64,000 bases of DNA from Cyanophora paradoxa (taxonomy: Eukaryota; Glaucocystophyceae; Cyanophorales; Cyanophoraceae): positions 62,001 to 126,000 of the forward strand of contig QPMI01000615.1 in assembly GCA_004431415.1 (NCBI GenBank), written 5' to 3'. The notes below the pieces were generated by a model that was not told the origin of the DNA, ran no database searches, and saw nothing but the letters and a program-made list of their open reading frames with translations. Position 1 is the stretch's first letter, and each line of letters opens with the position of its first letter. Shown here in pieces: positions 34,279 through 47,618 of the stretch. A program made the position numbers and the translations under genes.

Positions 34279-35698
34279 ATGGGCAAGTTCGACAACATCC
34301 TTGACACTATCGGCAACACGCCGCATGTGCGCTCGCCCGACGTCGGCCGAATTGGCCCAGTTAGAGAAGGATTAACGTCGAGCCGCCGCTCGCTGCGCGC
34401 AGGTGAAGATCAACCGGCTGTATGGAGACCGCCACAAGGTCTACATCAAGCTCGAGAAGTGCGCGCGATGACCGACTGTCGGACCGCTCGCTCACAAGCC
34501 TGCAGGACGAACCCGGGCTCGTCCATCAAGGACCGCATCGCGCTCAGCATGATCGAGGATGCGGAGAAGCGCGGCGTTCTCATCCCCGGCGTCTCCGAAA
34601 TCATTGAGCCGACCTCCGGTGCGACCCGGCGAGCGCCCCGCTCGCGCGCGGCGCGGCCTCTGACCTGAGGCCGTCTCCGGCGCGCAGGCAACACCGGCAT
34701 TGGTGAGGCGCCGGTGGGCGCGCGGCGGCCGGCGGCGCGGGGCGGCTGACGGCGTGAGCACGCAGGCCTGGCGCTGGTGGCGGCGGTGAAGCGCTACCCG
34801 CTGACGCTGGTGATGCCGGAGTCGATGTCGATCGAGCGGCGGCGGATCATGGTCGCGTACGGCGCCAAGCTCGAGCTGACGCCCCGCGAGAAGGGCATGC
34901 CGGGCGCCATCGCCCGCGCCAAGGAGCTGGTGCCGCGGGCCCCGCTCGGGCCGGCGGGGGCGCGCGGGGCCGGCGGGGCTGACGGGGGGCGGGCAGCACG
35001 CGGAGAAGGCGAACTCGTTCATGCCGCAGCAGTTCGACAACCCGGCGAACGTGGCGGTGCACGTGACGACGACGGCGGAGGAGATCGCCCGCGACTTCCC
35101 CGAGGGCGTCGACTACCTCATCACCGGCGTCGGCACCGGTCCGCCCCCGCGCCCCGCCCCGCCCCGCCCCGCCGCCGCCGACCCTCGAGCTGGGACGGGG
35201 CGCAGGCGGCCACATCTCGGGCTGCGCCAAGGCCCTCAAGCAGAAGTTCCCGCACATCAAAGTCTTCGCCGTCGAGCCGGCCGCCTCGCCCGTCCTCTCC
35301 GGCGGTGCGCGGGGGCCGCCGGGGCGGGTCCCGGGGCGGGGCGCGGGCTGAGGCGGGGCGGGGCGGGGCGGGGCGCAGGGAAGCCCGGGCCGCACCCGAT
35401 CCAGGGGATCGGGGCGGGCTTCATCCCGCAGAACTGCCACACGGATCTGCTCGACGGGGCGATCCAGGTGACCAAGGAGGAGGCCTTCGAGTACGCCATC
35501 CGCGCCGCCAAGGAGGAGGGCATGTTCGTCGGCATCTCCTCGGGGGCCTCCCTCGCCGCCGTCGCCAAGAAGCTCCCCGAGATCCCCGCCGGCGCCACCG
35601 TCCTCACCTTCTGCTACGACACCGGCGAGCGCTACCTCTCCGTCGACGGCCTCTTCATCGCCGGCGACTCGGACATCCGCGTCGCTGGTGCCAAGTAG
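34279..35698 (+). CDS. Cysteine synthase / O-acetylserine (thiol)-lyase, copy A
   Basis: PLP enzyme making cysteine from O-acetylserine and sulfide. The start is [16 protein letters not shown]. After intron 1, [19 protein letters not shown] follows. The PLP lysine lies in [15 protein letters not shown]. The substrate loop is EPTSGNTGIGLALVA, and [20 protein letters not shown] follows. The phosphate-binding loop is [33 protein letters not shown] and [20 protein letters not shown] come next, then [20 protein letters not shown]. It ends [10 protein letters not shown]. Length and motifs fit the CysK family. About seven introns, mostly GTGCG- or GTCCG-type, several filled with CCCCG or GGGGC runs. 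The body, including introns, is nearly identical to copy B at 56185-57703 in inverted orientation; exon 1 and the last codons differ. Confidence 0.95.
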
Positions 35699-36033
35699 AG
35701 TGCGAGAACCCCCCGGAGCAGTGCTTGTGTTTCAGCTACTAGATCGACCATATGAAGTTTAAGCCAAGCATTTGAACAGAATTGCTCGCAAACGCTACTG
35801 TATTATTGCGGAGCGTGAGAGCCGCCCTGTAATCCAGTGCATGCATATCCGTGCGTTTTCCCGGTGCGGCCTGACAGCTAGCGGCGCCAAAGCGGTATCG
35901 CGAAAAAGTGAGACGCTGTGCGATCCTGGGCTAGAGAAGCACCTACATTACAGCGTATCACGTAAATAACTGCAGAGCAACTTGCGAAAGCAATAAAGTA
36001 CATTGGAGCCGGCGGAGAGCGCGCGCGGGGCGC
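35699..36033. other. Spacer between convergent genes
   Basis: 335 bp separate the cysteine synthase A stop and the GFAT stop. No gene is seen. AATAAAG at about 35992 is on the plus strand and might serve as a polyadenylation-like signal for the plus-strand gene, but the organism's signals are unknown. Confidence 0.4.
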
Positions 36034-39233
<3,200 letters not shown>

Positions 39234-40121
39234 GTCTACGCGCTAAAAAGCACTGGGAATGCGGCTAAAAGAGACTGCGGGCCGCTCTGGACCTGGTTTT
39301 TGGAGTCCGGAGGGGTACAGGTATAAAGTGAAAGTGGGTGATCTACGTGTACGTACGTATACTTAGGCCTGGCCATGGCAGCGGCTATTGAATATGTCAT
39401 CATAGTATAGGGGATTAATATATATATTGCCAAATCAAGCCCTTGAAGCCTTGAATTCGAAGCTCTGCAGCTGATCCTAGGCCTTCGCAGCCACGGCACA
39501 AGCGCACGGCATGTAATCATAACACATGCGCATGTGTAGCAGAGGATTTCCCACAAGTACTTCGAAATCTCTTTTTTTTCTTATGTTTCTTTTCCACACC
39601 GTGACGGTTTTTTTCTCTAGATATATATCGATCTGCCAGGCTTGTTGTATGAATTACTGGTTCGGAATCGAAATCGAAGTCGTCCAACATCGTCGACATC
39701 CAATGTTGACGTTAATTATAACGTTAACCCATGCATGTGGCCATAAATATGTCGCCGAGTCGATGTCAGGCACTCTTTGGCACTTCCAAAGTTCCGAAGT
39801 TCTACTTCCGATTTATATATATATATTGCCAAGTTGCGATTCTCTGAAATAAAAGTTCTTCTGCTCCGGTCCACACGTGCACGAACGTTAACATTAACAC
39901 TGGACATGAGATTCGAATTCATCTGATGTTTCGCAGCATTATATTAATTGATCTCTCAGAGTCTGAATTGAATTCCGAATTTGAAGTTGACGTTCCGAAG
40001 TTCCGAATTCAAAGTTGACGTATACTAGACTAGTATAGCCCCAATTGCAAGCATGCCTGTGCATATGCATGCTTGAATGAATTTGCATGCTTGATCGAAT
40101 TTGCAATGTAATTTGCAATCG
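39234..40121. other. AT-richer, palindrome-rich spacer
   Basis: About 890 bp with no convincing gene. Features include short AT runs (TATATATATATTGCC at about 39816 and a similar word at 39418), GAATTC and TTCGAA words, and a cluster near 40050-40120 of GCATGC, TGCATATGCATGC and repeated AATTTGCA. The G-run-filled style of the neighbouring introns is absent. Confidence 0.5.
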
Positions 40122-40459
40122 GTTAGGGATGAGAGCGTACTACGGTAACCTGGCCCGCGCGCAGGGACTAGTACTGGTGCCCTGATGGAAAAGGGAATTG
40201 GAGCCTATAGCTAGCTAGCGCTAGCTATAGCTGCGTATACTATATATGATACGTATATATACGTATATACGAGCTGATCATGACGTCGACTCCATGCGCA
40301 TGCACTGGGCCATGCAGTGAGCACTGCAGCTGGCGCTGCGCATGCGGCAGGCGCTTCGCGTCCACGCCAGTGCCGTAGCGGATGAAGATGCTCCTGCGAG
40401 AGGTTTGTGCGATCAGTACGATTATGACCACGATTAGGGGGCTAGGCCTAGGAGGCGAG
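40122..40459 (+). mobile_element. Degenerate dispersed element split by a palindromic insertion
   Basis: The left part resembles the element from GTTAGGGATGAGAGCGTA through GGGACTAGTACTGGTGCCCT and GGAATTGGAGCC. The right part resumes at GGCAGGCGCTTCGCGTCCAC and CGGATGAAGATGCTCCTGCG and ends near TAGGAGGCGAG. Between them, about 40206-40345 is filled with palindromic sequence (GCTAGCGCTAGCTATAGC, ACGTATATATACGTATATAC, CATGCGCATGC) absent from other copies. The fixed TGCTC end is missing. Confidence 0.7.
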
Positions 40460-40543
40460 TGCAGCTGGTCCCCCGCTCAGGTCCCGATCCCTGTACCCCG
40501 CCTCAGGTCCTGGGCCCCTGGCGCTCGGACTAGCGTTCCAACG

Positions 40544-42158
40544 ATGGCGACGGAGTTCCTGCGCCAAGTCCGCCAGCGCATGCCAGGCGCGGGCTACGGG
40601 GACTTCATGGCTTTGCATCGTGACTTCCTGCACGATCGGTACGGCCCTCCTGCGCATCCGCGCCCCGGCCGTAGAGCACTCGCACGTACATCATGCTATC
40701 TTGCGCACGTTTTCGAGCTCCCGGCCCTGCCCCGAGCAGTCTCGGGCCTGAGCTCCAGCGCGTCGCTGATCAGACCTCGCCCCCGACAGAATTGATGCGC
40801 CCGGCTTGGTCGATGCTATCGACAGATTGTTCAAGCATCAAAGGGATCTAGCTCGCGGCTTCCGTTCTCTGGTCCCGGGCTTGGAGAGACTCGTCCGCGA
40901 GCAACCGGAGCGCGAGCGTGATTCGCAGTCTGAGCAGCCGGCGACCCGGAGAGAGCAGGAGGCTGGACCTGGTCCTGTCGCCGTAAAAAAGCGGAAGCTC
41001 TCCGGCGCAGCCCTAGCCCGACACAGGCTCGCGGAGCGAAGGCGGCAGCTTCTGAAGCTTGGAATCGATCCAGCTACAGTTCCTGTAGGCAGTCTGAGCG
41101 ATTACGCATACAAGGAACCTCCTGCCGAAGACCCGGCACCAGTTGTTGCTCTGAAGAAGCCACGAATTGAGATCGACGCATCCCAATTGCAAACTACTGC
41201 AGGCCCATCATCGTCGACACCTCGTTCTCTCACTGCTTCTCCTGCTCCTGTCTCGGATTCGTCTGCACGCCGAGGTGCTCTAGTTTGCCTTTGTGAAAAA
41301 GCCGATTTCCTAATCGCAATCGTGGCTGCAGCGCCACCAACACTCTCTGCTCCCCCTCCGATCGCTGCATGCACGTCATGTGGGACGACCGACTCTGAAG
41401 AATGGCTGCGGGGCAACGGACACGACCTTTTCTGTGCAACGTGTGTCCCAAGTGGCAAGAGTGCAACTGGAAGTGCTGGCAAGGGTGCAGCTGGCAAGGG
41501 TGGTGGTGCTGCCGGCAAGGGTGGAGGCGCAACTGGCAAGGATGCAGGAGCAGCAAGTAATGGCACAACAGCTTCCGGAAAAGGCGCAGCTGGCAAAGGA
41601 GCCGGAGGTTCTGGCAAGGGAACAAGTGCAGGTGGGAAGGCTGCTGGTTCTGTCAAACAGGGTCGCAAGGCCAGTCTCTTCAGCGCCGTATTTTATGGTT
41701 GCACCTGACATGTATGCAATAGACTCCTTCAATCGACTCGTCCTCAAATGGTCTCAACTCTACAGGCAATGGCAGTGCAAGTCCTTCAACTTTGCAGGTT
41801 TACACTCCAGGAGCTTGAAAGCTTGATATTAAATCTCCGAGCTCATCATTCCGATCGTTCTCCACAGCAACGACGATTTATCAAGACTGCAAGCGATCTG
41901 GTTCGGTTTGCAGCAAGAGCTTCCATTGCTGGCTGCGACATATCTGATGACGAGACATTCGAGGGCTCGCCTGATTTGCAGTTTCCTCCAATCGCTTCAC
42001 CCTCGACGTCAGCAGTCTCGGCCCTTCTTTCAGTCGCCAATGCTTCAGTTGACACCGGTCTCACAACTGGCTCAAATCCAAGCCCTCGACAACAAGAAGC
42101 ATCCGATCTTGAGCGACACCACATGACTGGACAGGAGGTGGTGGAGCCAGTAGCATGA
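40544..42158 (+). CDS. PAH-domain and GATA-type zinc-finger protein
   Basis: Probably a nuclear corepressor or DNA-binding protein. The start MATEFLRQVRQRMPGAGYGD leads to FMALHRDFLHDR, and after an intron IDAPGLVDAIDRLFKHQRDL and ARGFRSLVPGLERL. This matches the paired amphipathic helix of Sin3 (…V..LF..H..L..GF..FLP). A basic region KKRKLSGAALARHRLAERRR follows. A zinc finger C-x2-C-x17-C-x2-C reads CTSCGTTDSEEWL...FCATC, the GATA spacing. After it is a run of GKG(A/G)-type repeats (about 41460-41650), then a Ser/Asn-rich part. The last exon contains QRRFIKTASDLVRFAARAS and ends VVEPVA. Both PAH and GATA calls rest on short motifs. Base composition is lower in GC than the flanking genes, and it lies between two element copies. 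Confidence 0.65.
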
Positions 42159-42177
42159 TGACGCAAATCAAACTACA

Positions 42178-42739
42178 TGCTCTTTCTAAGCTACGGGCGC
42201 GACCGGACCTCCTACCTCGGCGCTTTAACTTTACCCGTGCTGTTTGGGATAGAGCGTAACCCGCAGGGACTGGTGCCCCTGATGGAAAAAAGGGGATCGG
42301 AGCCTAGCTAGCTACGAGCCGAGCAGGCGCTTCTACTACATGTGTGAAAGCAAGCAAGCTCCATGGCTCCACGAGATCTAGAATTACGATTACGATCAGC
42401 TCCAAGCCAAACGTGATGTCACCGTCATGTTTTAGCTTCGTAAGCCTTACATAAGCGCTAGCCCGCTCCCATACAAATTGGCGACTGCGGGAAACGGCCC
42501 AGGCGGCGATCTAGAATTACGATTACGATCAGCTCCAAGCATCAGCTAGACAAGAATTACGATTACGATCAGCTCCAAGCATCATGCAGCTCAGCTCGTA
42601 GCTAGCCTCGGCTCCCATCCCCTTTTCTCCATCAGGGCACCAGTCCCTGCGGGTTACGCTCTATCCCTAACAGCACGGGTATAGTTAAAGCGTTGACGGT
42701 CTAGGAGTGGTCCCGCGCGCCCGTAGCTTAGAAAGAGCA
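42178..42739. mobile_element. Composite foldback element, 562 bp
   Basis: The left end is forward subtype 1 (TGCTCTTTCTAAGCTACGGG) and the right end reversed subtype 2 (GCTTAGAAAGAGCA), giving imperfect terminal inverted repeats. The interior differs from the 15581 copy. It contains three 27-bp copies of GAATTACGATTACGATCAGC + TCCAAGC at 42381, 42514 and 42554, plus unrelated sequence. It begins 20 bp after the stop of the PAH/GATA gene. No target duplication was found. Confidence 0.85.
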
Positions 42740-43718
42740 GTACTACGGTAGACACGCGAACACCGCACAGAGGCCCCGAATTCGGTGGGGACATGCAACA
42801 CCCATGAGGGACCGGGACCACTAGCACTAGCAGTTAATTGTTGAACGTGAATCAGCGCTCATCCTGTAGCTGGCATGATCAGCCGCTGAGCGGCTAGCCC
42901 ACAACTTGGCAACGCACATTAATATTGATCCAGATTTGGAGAAAGGCCGGGCCGGGCCCACCATGGACATTCTCTTCGAATTCCTGGATCCGATGATCAT
43001 GATCCGGACCGGATATATATAGTTTTCAGCGAGGGTATGGTCGACGTTACGACTTCATTGTTACATACATATACGGATGTGCTAATGCAAATCGTAATAA
43101 GATCTAGAGAGGCCCACCATGTACCAGTTGCAGATACCAGCTTCAGCTGCAGTTGAGAGCGCTCATGCATGCAGCGGCTGTAGCTATAGCTTTATGGATA
43201 AAGCTATATATAGCTAGCTAGCATGCTCACGTGCACGCACGCCATGACGTGAGCACTACGATCAGCTTGCAATTGGCGAATTAAACCCCGAGCCCCAGGG
43301 CCCCGTCCAACCCCCTAATCAAAATTCAGCACATTGATCTATCAGCACATGTACAGTGCTAGCTATACATATATATAGACTTATATATAGTGCTAGCGCT
43401 AGCGCTAGCCCCAATGACCGGTACCTAAAGGATCTCGAATCGAGTTGGCCTCAAGGTGCCTCGAGCTCGAGGGTCAAGGTCCGCCCATACGTATACAAAC
43501 TTTTTTGTATGGGAGCGGCCAGTTGCAGCTTGGGCGGCCGCCCTGACCTCCCGGAGTCCACCTTCTAGATCTGCAGCTGGCAATTACTAGTTAAATTGTG
43601 TTATATGATCAATCGTAGCAAAGAGCGACTGGATCTGAAACACAGATCGAGTACTAGTATAAGATGCAGGATGAAGTGGTAGATCAGGTTATTTTTCACG
43701 TATGGCGCAAAATTTGTA
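42740..43718. other. Palindrome-rich intergenic spacer
   Basis: About 980 bp without a convincing gene. Dense self-complementary words include GATCATGATC near 42993, GCTCATGCATGCAGC near 43160, AGCTATAGCT and TATATAGCTAGCTAGC near 43185-43220, GTGCACGCACGCC, and AGTGCTAGCGCTAGCGCTAG near 43389. No tandem organisation is seen. Confidence 0.5.
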
Positions 43719-43745
43719 TGCTCTTTCTAAGCTACGGGCGCGACC
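43719..43745 (+). mobile_element. Solo 27-bp terminus of the dispersed element
   Basis: TGCTCTTTCTAAGCTACGGG plus CGCGACC is an exact match to the fixed end, then sequence changes at once to (CGG) repeats. It lies 155 bp upstream of the proteasome alpha2 start, the only copy found just before a gene. Confidence 0.85.
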
Positions 43746-43899
43746 CGGCGGCGGCGGCGGCGGCGGACCTTCCCATCGCCACCGCAGAACCGCAGAGCAC
43801 CCTTTCGAATGACGAACTGCGAGCCGCGCGCGGACGCGTTCAAGGGGGAAGGTGAAGAAGAGGGGTACCAAGGCCAAACCCCAGGGCAAGCTGCAAGCG

Positions 43900-44909
43900 A
43901 TGGATGCGAACTACAGCTTCAGTCTTACGACATTCAGTCCATCAGGGAAGCTTGTACAGATCGAATATGCACTGAATGCGGTTGCGGCCGGCGCAACATC
44001 GCTTGGCATCAAAGGTGCCCTAGCAATGGCGCAGGCTATGCATCAAAGGCGTAATCGCTGACGCGCTGCAGCGACGAATGGAGTCGTGCTGGCAACGGAG
44101 AAGAAGCTGCCGACGGCACTCATCGACGACAGCACGGTCCAGAAAATCTCGCTCCAGAGCGACAACATCGGCGTCGTGTACTCCGGCATGGGCCCGGATT
44201 CGCGCGTACTCGTCCGCAAGGGCCGCAAATCCGCACAAGCGTACCACCGGATGTACAAAGAGGCCATCCCGGTTTCTCAGCTCGTCCGCGAGATTGCGTC
44301 CGTGATGCAGGAGTACACGCAGCAGGGGTCCGCTCGCTGCCCCCTCCAGTCGGCGCCTGCGCAGCTGACCATTTCGCCTCGTCCGCGTAGTGGCGTGCGA
44401 CCATTCGGCGTGTCCCTGCTCGTTGCAGGATACGACGAGCAGGGCCCGCACCTGTATCAGGTGCGCCCGCGTGGATTGCTGCGCGTACGCGGCATGCCGA
44501 CTGTCCTCAGGTTGACCCGTCGGGCTCGTACTGGGCGTGGAAGGCATCGGCTATCGGCAAGAACTTCGTGAACGCGAAAACATTCTTGGAAAAGCGGTGC
44601 GTACTCCAACGTGCCTTTATCGTGCCGTGAACTCACATTGACCGGTGCGCCGCGCCCGCAGTTACAACGAGCAAATGGAGCTCGAGGATGCAATTCACAC
44701 GGCCATTTTGACGCTGAAGGAGGTGCGGCCCACCGCGCGTCCGCGCTCCTCGTCCGCTCGCGCGCCGCCCACGGCCACTCCCTCGCTCGCAGGGCTTCGA
44801 GGGCGAGATGAACGAGCGTAACATCGAGATCGCTGTCGTCGGCGAGGACAAAAAGTTCCGCGTCCTCACCCCCGCCGAGGTCAAAGATTACCTCTCCGAG
44901 GTCCAATGA
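43900..44909 (+). CDS. PSMA2: 20S proteasome subunit alpha type 2
   Basis: Structural alpha-ring subunit of the 20S proteasome. The start [20 protein letters not shown] contains the alpha-subunit signature (…[19 protein letters not shown]). Exons continue [18 protein letters not shown], then [40 protein letters not shown] and [20 protein letters not shown]. Next come [20 protein letters not shown] and [20 protein letters not shown], then [20 protein letters not shown]. The last exons encode [20 protein letters not shown] and [20 protein letters not shown]. It ends DYLSEVQ. These match alpha2 rather than other alpha types. About five introns. An alternative in-frame ATG at 43852 would add a short basic leader, less likely. 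Confidence 0.95.
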
Positions 44910-45472
44910 TCCAGCTCCGCGCCCCTCGTTTCCCGCGCCGGGCGCCGCCCCTCCGATCCTCCCGCCCGCCGCCCCCGATCTCCGCGTCTCCGCTCCCGCC
45001 ACTGCCCCCTTCGTCCTCCCTCTTCCCCCCGCTCCCTCCCTTTGGGACCCTGCGGTACTGCGAAGTCCGCCTGTAGATCTGAGCAGCTGTCCAATTGGCA
45101 GACCGTTGGACACGGTCAAATTGGCCAGCATTGCTCCGCCGCCGGCGGGGCGGGGCGCGCGGGGCGCTAGAGGGCCCGCACGAGGCTCCGCATGTAGTCG
45201 GTCCAGAGGGCAGAGGGCCAGGGACAGTCCCTCGCCGAGTCGAGGGGGAGTCTCACGAACGGTAAATCCATATTCAAGCGAACAACACCCCTGACCTTGC
45301 GCTGAGACACTATAGCTAGCCAGACTCGAAATTAAAGCATGCGCAGCCAGTTCTGAGAGAGGGCACGACGTGATGTCCAGGCGCTAGCCCGGCGCCGGCG
45401 AGTTTGGGCGGCCCCGGCCTCGCCGAGGCCACCGCGATGCGTACTGGATGCGCGCGCGCCTGTTACCTCTCC
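44910..45472. other. Intergenic, C/T-rich then mixed
   Basis: 560 bp without a supported gene. 44910-45060 is strongly C/T-rich on the plus strand and may be the 3' UTR of the proteasome gene. 45130-45240 has GGCGGGGCGGGGCGCGCGGG and AGGGCAGAGGGCCAGGGACA. Nothing else is recognised. Confidence 0.45.
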
Positions 45473-46025
45473 TTCTTGGCCTCCTGCGACTTCGCGGCCG
45501 CGGGCGGCGCCGGAGGCGAAGCTGGAGGCAGCGTGTAGACCTGCGCGTGCGGCGGGAGTCGGTCTATAGCTAGCTATAAATCTGAGCGCCGCTGGATTGA
45601 CTCAGTGAGTAGCGGACCAAGTACCCGACCAGCGAGACGAGGATTGTTCCAGACAAGCAATAGGGCAGCATCTGCGGCCCCCCGAGCCCCATGAAGCTAT
45701 TGCCCGCGGGCCTGCTAAGATTGGTTCGCACTTGCAAGATCATCAGCGCCGTCTGCACAAGCGATCGGAAACGGCCGCGCGCGCGCGCGGGCCGATTGAT
45801 CAGTTTTCTGGTTTGAGCGCGCAGGCAAGCTACGGACCCGCGAGTTTTTGTACGCGTCGGGGCCATGCTCAAACAAGAGCCCGATCTGGTGCGCGGGTCA
45901 GCGTAGTTTTGTACGGGACGAAGGCGATTGCGCGCCAAGACCGATGATGGCGTCACCGCACACGCTATAGCAAGCACGAACATCCCTATTATCACGGCGG
46001 AATTCGGACCCGGTGCTGCGGCCAT
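45473..46025 (-). CDS. Small membrane protein with two predicted helices
   Basis: Unrecognised. The start MAAAPGPNSAVIIGMFVLAI contains helix 1. An intron GTGACGCC...TTGTGCAG leads to TALMILQVRTNLSRPAGNSF, and then PYCLSGTILVSLVGYLV is helix 2. A last intron GTCCGC...CGCAG gives a cytosolic-looking tail VYTLPPASPPAPPAAAKSQE ending AKKER, with a TAA at 45473-45475. The total is about 90 residues. If the last intron is not used, the frame stops at 45570 instead. The tail is Lys-rich, as in small ER membrane subunits, but no family is assigned. Its start is 66 bp from the divergent SDR start. Confidence 0.6.
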
Positions 46026-46091
46026 GGCACCGGCCTGGGTACCGCCTATCTGCGGCTGTAAGAACCTCCTGCTTTTTTGCCCAAACAGCTC
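46026..46091. promoter_or_regulatory. Very short divergent promoter (66 bp)
   Basis: Two start codons facing away are separated by only 66 bp, holding a T-run (about 46073-46078). Either the 5' UTRs are minimal or one true start lies elsewhere. Confidence 0.4.
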
Positions 46092-46483
46092 ATGCGGCTA
46101 AGCCAAGTGCATGTGTGGATCGTAGGGGCGTCCAGCGGCTTGGGCGAAGAGGTCCGTTGCGGCCGGCGACCGTCGGACACCGAGCGCGAGCGGCATCAAA
46201 CGCACGCGCGCGTCCGAGCGCTTAACCCCGTCGCGCAGCTAGCGCGATTATTGCACAAGCGCGGCTGCACTCTCAGTCTAAGTGTGCCGATTGCCGCCGA
46301 GCCGCCGCGCGGCGCCGGCGCCGACTAAGTGTCCGGCGCTAATCGCAGGTGCGCGGCGCGGTGATCTTTTGGAGGCGCTTTCTAAAGAGCTGCAATCGTC
46401 CAGCCAGAGCTCGCAACCAGTGCGAGTCTTCCCGCTCGACGTTGGCGACGCGGAGCGAGTCTTCGCCACTGCAGAGCGAGTGC

Positions 46484-46523
<40 letters not shown>

Positions 46524-47534
46524 CCCCTGCGCTGCGGCACTCGTCACCTCTCGTATCTCTTCTGATCGCGCACAGGTCCGCAGCGAAGGCGGAGGTGCGT
46601 CCTCGCATCGCCGACCGGTTGCTCTCGCGCAACGCTGAGAACAAGCGCGCGCCCGGCTGCATGCTGGCGCGCGCCGCGGCGCCCGCAGCGATCGACGTGC
46701 TGATCGTGGCGGCGGGCATCAACCAGCGGGGCCTCGCGACGGCCGATGTGGACGCGGCGCTTGCCGAGCGCGTCGTGAGGACGAACCTGCTGGGGGCCAT
46801 CTTCGCCGCGCAGGCCGTCCTCAAGCCGATGCTGGCGGCGGGGCGGGGCGCCATCGTGGGCATCTCGTCGCTGGCCGGCTACCGCGCCCTGCCCGGGGCC
46901 TCGGTGTACGGCGCCTCCAAGAGCGCCCTCTCCTACTTCCTCGAGACGCTCGCCATCGAGTGCCGCGGCACCGGCGTCCTCGTCTCCGACGTCTGCCCCG
47001 TGCGCCCCCGGCGATGGCCGGGCCGGGCGCTGACGACGGGCCGGCCCCGAGGCGGCCCCCGCCTCCTCTCCATTCCATGCTGCCCGAACTGCCGCCCACT
47101 GACTGCCCCGCAGGGCTTCTTCGAGAGCCCAGCGACGAAGGACCTCGGAAACGTAAAGGCTCGCCCCGCCCCCTCTCTCGTCTAGGGTCAAGCCGCCGCA
47201 CGCTCTGACCGGCGCGCACTGCGGCAGCCGATGGAGATGGCGGCGGAGCAGGTGAAACTCATGAGAGTCGTTGTCGTGTGCTGATGCAAACCCCCACGCA
47301 GGCGGCGCAGGAGGTCATCTCTGCCATCGAGGCCCGCAAGGAGCACCACGGCGCGCCCGGCCCCGGGCGCCATCCCAGGCCTAGATGTGGAGGTGACGGA
47401 GGGGGCCCGGGGCCGCAGGCTTCCCCTGGCTCTTCGAGGCGGTCATCATGCGCGCGCAGCGCTGGCTCCCACGCTTCCTCTACAACCCCGTCATCGCCAG
47501 GCTCGCCGTCCCTCTGCCAAAAGCACCGGCCTGA
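46092..47534 (+). CDS. Short-chain dehydrogenase/reductase (classical SDR)
   Basis: NAD(P)-dependent oxidoreductase, substrate unknown. The start MRLSQVHVWIVGASSGLGEE has the nucleotide-binding G-A-S-S-G-L-G. After introns, LARLLHKRGCTLSLSARRGD, LLEALSKELQ and PVRVFPLDVGDAERVFATAE follow. A block IDVLIVAAGINQRG is the NNAG equivalent. RTNLLGAIFAAQAVLKPMLA and IVGISSLAGYRALPGAS (catalytic Ser) come next, then VYGASKSALSYFLETLAIEC with the Y-x3-K pair. GVLVSDVCP and GFFESPAT follow. Further exons encode AAQEVISAIEARKEHHGAP and FPWLFEAVIMRAQRWLPRFL, ending VPLPKAPA. This resembles the DHRS7/7B group with a hydrophobic C-terminus. Convergent with the FMRP-like gene, 84 bp apart. Confidence 0.85.
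46487..46520 (+). repeat. 34-nt C homopolymer in SDR intron
   Basis: C-run on the sense strand of the intron following DAERVFATAE, shortly after the donor GTGCGTG. Similar in position and strand to the runs at 25577, 37872 and 59467. Confidence 0.9.
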
Positions 47535-47618
47535 TGCATACGCGCTCAACAAGCGGTCTGGTCTATCGGCGTCTGTCTGTCGCTGCGCTGGGAAAGGGCT
47601 GGCGGGGCTTGGGCCTAG

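Noticed and set aside
42381-42580. Three 27-bp direct repeats, considered as a CRISPR-like array
   Set aside because: The spacers are unequal (about 106 and 13 bp), the host is a eukaryote and the repeats lie inside a mobile element.
43852-43899. Upstream in-frame ATG of proteasome alpha2
   Set aside because: Alpha2 proteins begin directly before the [14 protein letters not shown] signature. The extra basic leader is not expected and lies close to the element remnant.
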